From an uncultured Fibrobacter sp. (GTDB lineage: Bacteria > Fibrobacterota > Fibrobacteria > Fibrobacterales > Fibrobacteraceae), in contig NZ_ONDD01000011.1 of NCBI RefSeq assembly GCF_900316465.1, positions 1 through 64,000 of the forward strand: 64,000 nucleotides of DNA, in the 5' to 3' direction. The stretch's first letter is position 1; each line of letters opens with the position of its first letter. The translations under genes and the position numbers were made by a program. Below the pieces are notes generated by a model, which was not told where the DNA came from, made no database searches, and saw only the letters and a program-made list of their open reading frames with translations. This document shows positions 55,827-63,463 of the stretch, one piece after another.

Positions 55827-56569
55827 TAGATTACCTCCAAGTCGTTATCGGTGTTGCTGGCGTCAATCTTTGCCTTGGGCTTGCGACCCGCCTTGATTTC
55901 AATGACGTCATCAATGCGCTGTACATGACCGCTGAGCTGGCCAGCGGTTTCATCTTCGGCAATCAGGTTCTCAAGCATTTCCTTTGCTTCGGCGTACTTG
56001 CCGTCTTTGCAAAGCTGCAGGGCACGAGCCAAAACTTCCTTGGCCTTGTCACTCAAAGGCGGCTGCTTCTGGTCGTTATTCTGGTCCTGGTTTTGATCCT
56101 GATTCTGCTTTTGCTTGTCGAGTTCTTCTTTCAGTTTGCGCTGAACGATTTCCACGTTCTTCTTCGCATTTTCAAAAGTATTGTCGAGGTCAATGGCCTT
56201 CTTCAAGTAAGCGACCGATTCGCGCCATGCGGCAATGCGTTCGCTACCTTCAGCCGCTTTTTCGCCCATGCGGAAATGCGTATTCGCCAAATTATAGGCA
56301 GCCTTTGCAGCCATCTTCTTATCCGGCATGCGCACGGCGCTTTCGAGTTCCTTTTTGGCCTCGTCGTAGTTGCCGAGCCTGTACTGGCAAGTTCCGATAT
56401 TGTAGAACAAAAGCGGGTTTGCAGGCTCCGCTTCACGGGCCTTCATGTACTTTTCGAGCGCACCGGCATAGTCGCCGTTCTTAAACAATTTATTGCCGTC
56501 ATTAATGGGGCGTGCCCACAGGGCCGCCGACAGCATGCACAACAATATCACAAACAATCGCATTTTCAA
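55826..56569 (-). CDS. BatC-like periplasmic TPR protein
   Basis: Protein of 247 aa with signal peptide (MKMRLFVILLCMLSAALWA). TPR units are DGNKLFKNGDYAGALEKYMKAREAEPANPLLFYNIGTCQYRLGNYDEAKKELESAV and MAAKAAYNLANTHFRMGEKAAEGSERIAAWRESVAYLKKAIDLDNTFENAKKNVEIVQRKL, exactly the spacing of BatC/BatD-linked proteins. A KQNQDQNQDQNNDQKQ tract and PPLSDKAKEVLARALQLCKDGKYAEAKEMLENL follow. Forms a coupled pair with the downstream gene. Expected partners are DUF58, BatA/B and MoxR proteins; a DUF58 gene is 9 kb away. Confidence 0.8.
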   Translation of the reverse strand: MKMRLFVILLCMLSAALWARPINDGNKLFKNGDYAGALEKYMKAREAEPANPLLFYNIGTCQYRLGNYDEAKKELESAVRMPDKKMAAKAAYNLANTHFRMGEKAAEGSERIAAWRESVAYLKKAIDLDNTFENAKKNVEIVQRKLKEELDKQKQNQDQNQDQNNDQKQPPLSDKAKEVLARALQLCKDGKYAEAKEMLENLIAEDETAGQLSGHVQRIDDVIEIKAGRKPKAKIDASNTDNDLEVI

Positions 56570-56601
56570 GCCTTCACATTAAGTTAGCTAGAATATACAA
56601 A

Positions 56602-56626
56602 AATGCCTGGCACGCGGCCAGACACT
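56602..56626 (-). terminator. Terminator of the glycosyltransferase gene
   Basis: Stem CTGGC / GCCAG followed on the minus strand by GCATTTTTG, about 30 bp past the stop at 56656. Confidence 0.6.
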
Positions 56627-56655
56627 CTATTAGGTAAAGATATGGCTTGACTTTA

Positions 56656-58389
56656 TTAATCTACGTGAATAACCGGATTCACCCAGTCAATGTGGTCAAA
56701 ATTCTTGGAGCCCAGTTCATCGGTTTCAAGAGAAATTTTTTTACCACCGCGAATGTCCAAGTCGGCAGTTGCCGTCTGGCGGCCTTCCATGCGTCCACTA
56801 CGCCAGATTTCCTTGTCGTCGACACGCACGATAAATTCTACCACACCGTTGCCCGATTCATCGTCAACGCCGCAAGTTACGGTAAATCGAGAAGCGTTTT
56901 CCGGAAGCGCGTAAACATGTTTCGACGGAGCATGCGATCCGATTCCGTTAAGGTAAAGTGTGCCGTTCAAATGCAATGGATTATTGTCGACCGTTTTGCC
57001 GATATTCGTGTTGCCGTAGCCCTGAGACTGGTGCAGCAATTTCAAGTCATAAACAAAGCTTTCACCCTTCTTGAGGTGGTAAGCCGTCTTTGCCTGCTGC
57101 AAATAGCTGCCACCCACATCCATCGTATAAATCAACACGAGCAGCGCATAAGGCACAAGCGCGGGCAACTTGACCTTGCCACAAACCCGCAAGGCCTTGT
57201 CGAGCGCCGCCGGAGCAAAGGAATGCGCCATATACGTAAACATCACCACAATGCCCGCCATCGCAATCCAGAACCAAAGAGCACTTCCGCGAATTGAAGT
57301 CATCATCGAAATGTTCAAGAAAGCAACCATCGATAAAAGCACCGCCCAAATAACAACAGGACGATTCTTGCAAGCAACACCTGCAATGGCAACGACAGCG
57401 GCTGCTAGCACATAGCGTTCATGCATGCACGGCAAAATCATAAAGAAGGCTAACGCATTCAATGCCGCCAAGGTCATCACGCGCGACACCGGCAAACGCT
57501 TAAAGAAGGTCTGCGCCATGATTGCGACCGAGACAACCACAAAGAAAACTTTCCCGAGCAGTCCCGGATTCATAAACGAGGGCGCCCATTCAAAAATCGG
57601 TCTCGATTGCGGAGTCATGTTGCCCGAGAACACCATCCACAAGTTGCCCGCGTTCATCGAAGCGTAGGGGTATTCGTCAATCGTGCTCAAATACGCCTGG
57701 GCAAATTCCTTGCTAAAGTTCCCGGCAATAATAAAGGGCAAGAATACCAGCAGGAACACGCCAGTCATCGCCAAAAGGCCCTTCCACATCACCTTGCGGT
57801 AACGCAAAGAAAGCGCACCGAATACCGGCAAGAACATAATCATCTGGAACTTCGTCAAAAGTCCAAGCATAAACAGTCCCATGCCAATGGCATATGTCTT
57901 TGGCCTAGAAGCGTACCAAAGGCCCCACACGCAGAATGTTACAGGCAAGACATCGACCTGTCCCCAAATGGGGCCGTCCAGGTAAAACGCCGGGTTAGCA
58001 ACCACTAAAAGCATCACGATGGTTTTCACTTCAGGGAGCCAGTCGCGCTTGTAAATACGCAACCACACAAAATGAGCAAGCGAAATGTGGGCCAAAATCA
58101 CCGGGAAAAGGCAGAACTGCTTGAGTTCATATTCCAAATCCATGTTGAGGCCGGTCACCTGGTAAATCCAGCCGACCACGCGAAGCCACAACACATAAAG
58201 CGGCGGGTAGTTGCCGGTAAAGTTCCCGACCCCCTGCTGCAAGTCCGTTACCCAATGGCGCCAGAACGTCAAATCCGATGCAAACCCGATTCCGTGCAGC
58301 ATCACGAAATTGAGCAGAATGACCAGTAGCCCCCAAAGGGCAAAAGAATCCCTAGAAAAATGGACCTTAAGCTTCAAAAAAATACGCAT
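56656..58389 (-). CDS. GT-C type membrane glycosyltransferase with C-terminal NPCBM domain
   Basis: Protein of 577 aa. About ten hydrophobic segments cover residues 15-430. A first loop with DLTFWRHWVTDLQQGVGNFTGNYPPLYVLWLRVVGW has the Asp and NYPPLY of dolichyl/polyprenyl-phosphate mannosyltransferases (GT-C fold). HERYVLAAAVV matches the later HERY motif of alpha-1,6-mannosyltransferase-like proteins. The last 125 residues (LYLNGIGSHAPSKHVYALPENASRFTVTCGVDDESGNGVVEFIVRVDDKEIW) are an NPCBM domain, a carbohydrate-binding fold usually found on secreted hydrolases. The fusion suggests that the acceptor glycan is held on the periplasmic side. TATATT ends 6 nt before the ATG. Confidence 0.82.
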   Translation of the reverse strand: MRIFLKLKVHFSRDSFALWGLLVILLNFVMLHGIGFASDLTFWRHWVTDLQQGVGNFTGNYPPLYVLWLRVVGWIYQVTGLNMDLEYELKQFCLFPVILAHISLAHFVWLRIYKRDWLPEVKTIVMLLVVANPAFYLDGPIWGQVDVLPVTFCVWGLWYASRPKTYAIGMGLFMLGLLTKFQMIMFLPVFGALSLRYRKVMWKGLLAMTGVFLLVFLPFIIAGNFSKEFAQAYLSTIDEYPYASMNAGNLWMVFSGNMTPQSRPIFEWAPSFMNPGLLGKVFFVVVSVAIMAQTFFKRLPVSRVMTLAALNALAFFMILPCMHERYVLAAAVVAIAGVACKNRPVVIWAVLLSMVAFLNISMMTSIRGSALWFWIAMAGIVVMFTYMAHSFAPAALDKALRVCGKVKLPALVPYALLVLIYTMDVGGSYLQQAKTAYHLKKGESFVYDLKLLHQSQGYGNTNIGKTVDNNPLHLNGTLYLNGIGSHAPSKHVYALPENASRFTVTCGVDDESGNGVVEFIVRVDDKEIWRSGRMEGRQTATADLDIRGGKKISLETDELGSKNFDHIDWVNPVIHVD

Positions 58390-58401
58390 AGAGGAAATAT
58401 A
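58390..58401 (-). promoter_or_regulatory. -10 box abutting the start codon (leaderless mRNA)
   Basis: Minus-strand TATATT (58401-58396) ends 6 nt before the ATG at 58389. The intervening TCCTCT is the opposite of a Shine-Dalgarno sequence. Confidence 0.65.
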
Positions 58402-58488
58402 GTTATTAATATAAATTCAGACCGATACATGAACGCCCTCGCGGAATCCGTGTGAGCGTCAACATGCAAAAATGCAACTTTTATCCGG

Positions 58489-59373
58489 CTATTCGCTACA
58501 AGTTGTATCGCAAACGCTCACATTGTTTTCTATCCGGCAATAGACACTACATTCGCGTGCCGCCGGAGTTGGGTTTGAATCGCAAATCCGTTTGTAAAGA
58601 TTCGCTTCCCTCTGGAGCATTGCCCGCGGAGATCCCGCATCGGCAAGTGTAGCACATGCGGCTTCCATCTTTCCATTTTGGGTGCAGCCTACGCCATTTT
58701 TGTAGTCCCTAAAAATGCCCAGTTCATCTTCGCATTCGCTCTTGAAAGCGGCCAAATCCTCTTCGCAGGCGCCGCCCCAATAAGCGTTGTTTACCAAGCG
58801 CAGCAACACGCCTTCTTCCGGATAGTACAACGAAATTCTCGTAAAACTACCCTTTAATTCCTTACCGCTATAAATAATCCTTACACCCGATTCTTGTTCA
58901 AAAATGCTCACATAACAATCAGCGGCTTCATAGAACACTTCCTGTTCCGTTTTGAATCTATATTCCGTCCGTGACGACGATGTGGTCGGCATGGGATCAA
59001 CCACGGAGGAATCATGACTTTGTCCGTAGCCAGGGGTTCCCGCGCCTGCTTCGAATCTTGCAAGCACGCTGTCACGCAAATGCTTCGGATCAAAGCCAGA
59101 CAAGGTATCGTCTTGTTTGCAGCAAGTCGTATCTTCCGGCAGCACAGATTCAAAAGAACTAGAAGACGAAAGTTCCTTCAAGGTGTCTCCGGCCAACACT
59201 GCAGAAGAGATTGAAAGATCTGAAGAACTAGACAACTCTGCAGAGCTCGACGAATTCAAGGCAATCCCGTTCTGCTCTGTCGTTGCGCCCGCAATATCCT
59301 TGGAATCGGAATCAGAGCATCCAACCCAAACCGCAGCCATCGCAACAGCTACGAAGAACAAAAACTTATTCAT
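58489..59373 (-). CDS. Hypothetical lipoprotein paired with a TIGR02147 regulator
   Basis: Protein of 294 aa. The ATG at 59373 is 7 nt after GGAG; an in-frame ATG at 59379 is only 1 nt from it. Lipobox VGC, mature start CSDSDSKD, then a Ser-rich linker (SSSSAELSSSSDLSISS). The C-terminal half is Cys-rich (ACEEDLAAFKSECEDELG, GVGCTQNG, ICDSNPTPAARECSVYCRIENNVSVCDTTCSE). The gene overlaps the TIGR02147 gene by 8 bp and is probably translated with it. Function unknown; likely on the cell surface. Confidence 0.75.
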   Translation of the reverse strand: MNKFLFFVAVAMAAVWVGCSDSDSKDIAGATTEQNGIALNSSSSAELSSSSDLSISSAVLAGDTLKELSSSSSFESVLPEDTTCCKQDDTLSGFDPKHLRDSVLARFEAGAGTPGYGQSHDSSVVDPMPTTSSSRTEYRFKTEQEVFYEAADCYVSIFEQESGVRIIYSGKELKGSFTRISLYYPEEGVLLRLVNNAYWGGACEEDLAAFKSECEDELGIFRDYKNGVGCTQNGKMEAACATLADAGSPRAMLQREANLYKRICDSNPTPAARECSVYCRIENNVSVCDTTCSE

Positions 59374-60196
59374 GGTCATTCTCCTTGGATTTTGTTAAGG
59401 GGAAAAATTGCAAGTTCAAACGATAAACCTGATCACCAGATTCCACACCGCTTGCAATAGATAAAATTCTCTGTCTAAAGATTTCCATTTCCGCGACAAT
59501 CAAATCATATTCCTTCTGCGTCACCGAAAGCGTCACTCCGTTAAAGTTACGCTTGGATACAGGGACGGAGTCAATGGAATCCACGGCGTTTTTCGCCATT
59601 TGCCGATGCATGGAGCGAATCGCCAAGGGCATAATTTCTGTCGCCCCCGAAACAATTTTTTCCGTCTGTTCATAACGATCTTCGCCCACATTCTTGAGGA
59701 TTCCTGCGTGCACCATAAAGTCAAGCGAGCGGCGGACTTCAGTGGCACTCACCTGCGGATAGCACATCTTGGAAAGCGCAAGGGGCTTTTTACCAGGGTT
59801 CATTGGAGCAAGCTCACGGAGCACCGGATTCAACCACGATTCAAAATAAGCAAACGCATCACCATCAAGCATCTTGATTTTGTAGACTTTCGCCATCTCC
59901 TGAATTTCAGACAAAATCTTTCGCTTCCTGGACTCATCGGTTGCATCACTTAATGCGACCAACTTTTCAAAATACAGTTTTTCGTGGTCGGCAAGTCCCA
60001 TCGCATTTGCAACACGGGCAACGCCAATCTTACTCAGCCTACTTTTACCATCGCAAACAACCTTCATATAGTTTGGAGAAGTAAACCCGGCAATCTTCGA
60101 AAATTCGCGCCACGAAAATGCAGAAATACGCTTGCGTTCCTCATAAAACGCCCGCATATATTCTCGATAATCGTAGTACTCAAATATCGGCTTCAT
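59366..60196 (-). CDS. TIGR02147 family protein
   Basis: Protein of 276 aa. The N-terminus FEYYDYREYMRAFYEERKRISAFSWREFSKIAGFTSPNYMKVVCDGKSRLS is the hallmark of TIGR02147, a family strongly expanded in Fibrobacter and present in Bdellovibrio-like bacteria; it looks like a helix-turn-helix (AGFTSPNYMKVV). The middle contains a second winged-helix-like segment (YPQVSATEVRRSLDFMVHAGILKN), and the C-terminus is SVTQKEYDLIVAEMEIFRQRILSIA. Probably a DNA-binding regulator of its co-transcribed lipoprotein gene. The ATG at 60196 is used; TATATT ends 7 nt before it. Confidence 0.88.
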   Translation of the reverse strand: MKPIFEYYDYREYMRAFYEERKRISAFSWREFSKIAGFTSPNYMKVVCDGKSRLSKIGVARVANAMGLADHEKLYFEKLVALSDATDESRKRKILSEIQEMAKVYKIKMLDGDAFAYFESWLNPVLRELAPMNPGKKPLALSKMCYPQVSATEVRRSLDFMVHAGILKNVGEDRYEQTEKIVSGATEIMPLAIRSMHRQMAKNAVDSIDSVPVSKRNFNGVTLSVTQKEYDLIVAEMEIFRQRILSIASGVESGDQVYRLNLQFFPLTKSKENDHE

Positions 60197-60209
60197 GCTC
60201 TTAAATATA
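60197..60209 (-). promoter_or_regulatory. -10 box abutting the start codon (leaderless mRNA)
   Basis: Minus-strand TATATT (60209-60204) ends 7 nt before the ATG at 60196. Confidence 0.6.
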
Positions 60210-60331
60210 TGTTTTTCTTGATTCTGCCACAATTATTCTGTGCTACAAAATACAATTATTTAAGCAAATTTAAGCATATTCATTCAATAATAAAAAAAAA
60301 TGGATTCTATATACTACAGATTGTAGCATAT

Positions 60332-60366
60332 AAAAACCCTTATCCTTCTTAGAGGGATAAGGGTCC
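60332..60366 (-). terminator. Terminator of the M18 aminopeptidase gene
   Basis: Perfect 10-bp stem ACCCTTATCC / GGATAAGGGT with a T-run on the minus strand, 25 bp past the stop at 60392. Confidence 0.85.
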
Positions 60367-60391
60367 AATCGCAACAATGTATGGTACAGAC

Positions 60392-61597
60392 TTAACCGAA
60401 GAACGCCGTGACTAATCGAATCATGCTCTCGTGATCCTTGACCGCGGTCATCTCGCGAATGCTGTGCATGCTGAGCATGGGCTCGCCAATGTCTACCGTC
60501 GGGATTCCAAGCGAAGCCGAAATCGTGGGGCCAACCGTCGAACCGCACGGCATGTCGTTGCGCATCACGAATGTCTGATACGGAATATTATTTTGTTCGC
60601 AAAGCAGTTTGAAACTAGCATTCGAAATTACATCGCTTGCATAACGCTTTTGTGAATTTGTCTTCAATACAACACCCTGCCCCAGAATCGGAGCATGGTT
60701 CGGATCGTGCTTCTGCGTAAAGTTCGGGTGTTCGGCATGGGCCATGTCAATAGAAAGGGCGAGGCTTGCCGCAAGCATAGAATCCAAATTGCCTGTTCCA
60801 CTCCCGCTCAGCGACGATTCCAGCACACTTCTCAGGAAGTTGCTACCAGCACCTTCGCGCGTAGTAGAGCCAACCTCTTCGTTATTGAAAAACGCCGCCA
60901 CCTGGAAATCCTTCTCCAATTCGCCTGCCGCAGCAAACGCTTCGGCAATCGCATGGCAGCTGCTCAGGTTGTCAAGACGGCCCGAATAAATCCACTCGTT
61001 TTCAAAACCGCCAAACTGCGCCGGCTGTACATCAAAAAGTTGCACGTCAAAATCAAGCAGCTTCGCACCTGCAGGGAGTTCCGCCTGCAAAGCCTCCACA
61101 AAGCGTTCCTTGCCGCCCACGGCAGTCCACAGAGCATTCAAATCGGTCTGCGGATTCACCTTGAGGCCATCCTGATTCACTCCGCGATTCAAATGAACCG
61201 CCAGTTGCGGAATGCGGAACAACTTAACGCCGCGAATCAGCTTGGTCTGCAATTTTCCATCCAATTCATAAGCCAGCAAGCCGGCATAGCCCAAATCTCG
61301 GTCCAGCCAACTCGTAAAAAGCGGGCTTCCGTAAATTTCAGGGTGCAAAGTGCGTACACCGGCCGCCGCCCCGTCCGGGTTCGGCGTAATTTTCAAAGTC
61401 GGAAAATCTGTATGGGCAAGGGCTATCCTAAACTGGGAGTCCGAACAAATTTGTTTTGGGCATCGAACCGCTATCAAGGCACCACCACGTTCAAAAAAAC
61501 GGGCATTTTTTTCACATTTTGCGTCAAAAAGGGCTTTTAACGCCTCTACGGTATGGTACGGAGTCACCGATTTGTTCAAAAATTCAAAGTATTCCAT
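60392..61597 (-). CDS. apeB: M18 family metalloaminopeptidase
   Basis: Cytosolic zinc aminopeptidase of 401 aa. Motifs are IALAHTDFPTLKITPNPD (first metal His-x-Asp), SWLDRDLGYAGLLAYE, FFNNEEVGSTTREGAGSNFL (catalytic Glu pair), SIDMAHAEHPNFTQKHDPNHAPILGQGVVLK (metal Asp and the family insert), and PCGSTVGPTISASLGIPTVDIGEPMLSMHSIREM (last metal His). It removes N-terminal residues, acidic ones in characterised members. Start at 61597 (MEYFEFLNKS). TATTTT lies 6 nt before the ATG with TAGGGT between. Gene symbol by family; the orthology is not proven. Confidence 0.93.
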   Translation of the reverse strand: MEYFEFLNKSVTPYHTVEALKALFDAKCEKNARFFERGGALIAVRCPKQICSDSQFRIALAHTDFPTLKITPNPDGAAAGVRTLHPEIYGSPLFTSWLDRDLGYAGLLAYELDGKLQTKLIRGVKLFRIPQLAVHLNRGVNQDGLKVNPQTDLNALWTAVGGKERFVEALQAELPAGAKLLDFDVQLFDVQPAQFGGFENEWIYSGRLDNLSSCHAIAEAFAAAGELEKDFQVAAFFNNEEVGSTTREGAGSNFLRSVLESSLSGSGTGNLDSMLAASLALSIDMAHAEHPNFTQKHDPNHAPILGQGVVLKTNSQKRYASDVISNASFKLLCEQNNIPYQTFVMRNDMPCGSTVGPTISASLGIPTVDIGEPMLSMHSIREMTAVKDHESMIRLVTAFFG

Positions 61598-61681
61598 ACC
61601 CTAAAAATAGATATTACAATGATTTACAACTATTTCGCATACTTTTTTTTACCTAATGTATTTATTGACAAGTCTTTAATC

Positions 61682-61693
61682 TATATTCTTGAC
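61682..61693 (+). promoter_or_regulatory. -10 box abutting the start codon (leaderless mRNA)
   Basis: TATATT at 61682-61687 ends 6 nt before the ATG at 61694. A TTGACA at 61665-61670 lies only 11 nt upstream of it, too close for a normal -35. Confidence 0.6.
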
Positions 61694-62695
61694 ATGGCTT
61701 TTAAACCTCGCATTAACTGGATGGAAATTTCCGGCCTCCTGGTCGGTATATTCTTTGCCGTCGCTGTGATGGTTTTTGGCATCGTACTTTACGCAAAACT
61801 TTTCTCCTCCGGCATGATCGGTGTGGAAGAATACAGTCTGCATAGCCGCTTTGAAAAAGCGTTCGGTCTAAGTCCGGGAACCCGAGTTATGATTAGCGGT
61901 GTGGATGTGGGCCGTATTGACAGCATGACCGTCGAAGGTGAAGGCGTCAGGATTACATTTACTATTCAAAAAAAGTTCCAGAACCTGATTACGGATAGTG
62001 CCAAGGTGTATGCCATGCGCGACCAGAACATGATTGCAGCGCGTGTCATCAACATCGATATTCGTCGTGGTAAGGGTAACGTACTGCCTGACGGCGGTTA
62101 TTTGCCGCCAGGAGAATCGCAAGATATCGAAACGGTAATGGAAAAAATCAACATGGTCTTGGGCCGCGTAAACGGTTTGATTGACGCCGCCGACACCATT
62201 CTCGGCATGGCCAAGGATACGGGAACGACCATCGGCGCCCTGTTCGGCTCTAGACTTTTGTATGACAACTTGAACCGCCAGCTCATGCGTCTTGACGATA
62301 TTACCTACCAAGGCAAAAAGGTCTTGTTCCAGGCATCCGGCTTGTTCGATACAATCCAATACCACGTTCCTGTCTTGCTTGAAAAGGTGGATACCATTGC
62401 AACGACTGTCTCTGAAATGATGGTCGAGGTCAGGCCCCTGCCGCAAAAGGTGGACAACGTGATGAATCGTGTTGACGGCTTGATGGGTCAGGTGGACAAA
62501 ACCTTCGGCCGCGTCGACGGACTCTTGAACGAGGTGAGCCTTGTTACCTCAGGCCTTTCGGACTTTATGGAAGCAACGGAGCAGACGCTCCAGAATGCGG
62601 ATGACTTGATGGCTGGTGTTTCGAACATGTGGATCGTGAAGCGTTCCATGCCTAATCAAGATTCCGTGCCCTTCATGGTGGAGACGTTATGGTAA
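61694..62695 (+). CDS. MlaD/MCE domain protein
   Basis: Inner-membrane-anchored periplasmic protein of 333 aa, the substrate-binding subunit type of Mla phospholipid transport systems. One N-terminal helix (WMEISGLLVGIFFAVAVMVFGIVLYAKLF) is followed by the MCE core (YSLHSRFEKAFGLSPGTRVMISGVDVGRIDSMTVEGEGVRITFTIQKKF, AARVINIDIRRG, LPPGESQD). The rest (about 150-330) is a long amphipathic helix with heptad-like repeats (VDNVMNRVDGLMGQVDKTFGRVDGLLNEV), probably a needle-like extension. The MlaE/MlaF partners would be expected upstream, but the adjoining minus-strand aminopeptidase shows they are not. The next gene overlaps by 7 bp. Confidence 0.92.
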   Translation: MAFKPRINWMEISGLLVGIFFAVAVMVFGIVLYAKLFSSGMIGVEEYSLHSRFEKAFGLSPGTRVMISGVDVGRIDSMTVEGEGVRITFTIQKKFQNLITDSAKVYAMRDQNMIAARVINIDIRRGKGNVLPDGGYLPPGESQDIETVMEKINMVLGRVNGLIDAADTILGMAKDTGTTIGALFGSRLLYDNLNRQLMRLDDITYQGKKVLFQASGLFDTIQYHVPVLLEKVDTIATTVSEMMVEVRPLPQKVDNVMNRVDGLMGQVDKTFGRVDGLLNEVSLVTSGLSDFMEATEQTLQNADDLMAGVSNMWIVKRSMPNQDSVPFMVETLW

Positions 62696-63456
62696 AGCTT
62701 AAGACAGCCATTATCGCGCTCCTTGCCGCAGGCTCCATTGCTAGCGCTTCCGATTCGGGCGTTTATTCGTTCCGCGCCCAAAGATCCTTAGACAAAGGCA
62801 AATTCGCAAAGGGTTACAACCAGCTGGAACGCGCCCTGCTTGCTAGCCGCAAAGAAGCCGACTTGCTTTCTGAAGGCCGCGTACTTGTCGCCATGGCACA
62901 GATCCGTACCATGAGCCTCGACCTGAATTTTGCAGACTCCCTGCTCTCGGTCGTCCGCAAGGAAGTATTAGACCAAGGCACACTCTTGCAATACACGAAA
63001 GTCAAAATCAGCCTTTTGAACGCTCAAGAAAAATTCAAGGAAGCGACAAAGATCTGTAGCGCCTACGACGAAAAGGCCTTAAAGAAAAACGAAGAAACGG
63101 CGCAAGCCGCCTTCTACGGAGAATGCGCCATCGCTTATGCAGCCGTTCGCAGCGACCGCGCCGAAGATGCTTTAAAAATGACCGGCAAGCGTTCCGACAA
63201 GAAGGGCGGATTCTACGCCTTCACCGCTGCCCGCATGGCAGACCTTTCCGGAAGCAGCGAAGCCGACTCCCTTTACCGTGTCGCCGAAGAAAAGGCAATC
63301 AAGGCAAACAAGCCTTACAACACGGCAACCATTCTTTATTATCGCTCTAAATTGAAAAGCACTCCTAAAAACGAAGTAGCGGACTTGAAAGCCCGCTGCA
63401 AGAATGCTTTTGAATTGATGGGTCTTCCGAACAACGCCAAGCGTTGCGCGGAATAA
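62689..63456 (+). CDS. Exported helical-repeat protein linked to the MlaD gene
   Basis: Protein of 255 aa with signal peptide (MVKLKTAIIALLAAGSIASA). The mature part is a TPR-like alpha solenoid (FRAQRSLDKGKFAKGYNQLERALLASRKEADLLSEGRVLVAMAQIRTM, KFKEATKICSAYDEKAL, AAFYGECAIAYAAVRSDRAEDAL). A 7-bp overlap with the mlaD-like gene suggests joint expression and possibly a periplasmic partner of the transport system. Two Cys near the C-terminus and one mid-protein. No precise family recognised. Confidence 0.75.
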   Translation: MVKLKTAIIALLAAGSIASASDSGVYSFRAQRSLDKGKFAKGYNQLERALLASRKEADLLSEGRVLVAMAQIRTMSLDLNFADSLLSVVRKEVLDQGTLLQYTKVKISLLNAQEKFKEATKICSAYDEKALKKNEETAQAAFYGECAIAYAAVRSDRAEDALKMTGKRSDKKGGFYAFTAARMADLSGSSEADSLYRVAEEKAIKANKPYNTATILYYRSKLKSTPKNEVADLKARCKNAFELMGLPNNAKRCAE

Positions 63457-63463
63457 TTTCAAC

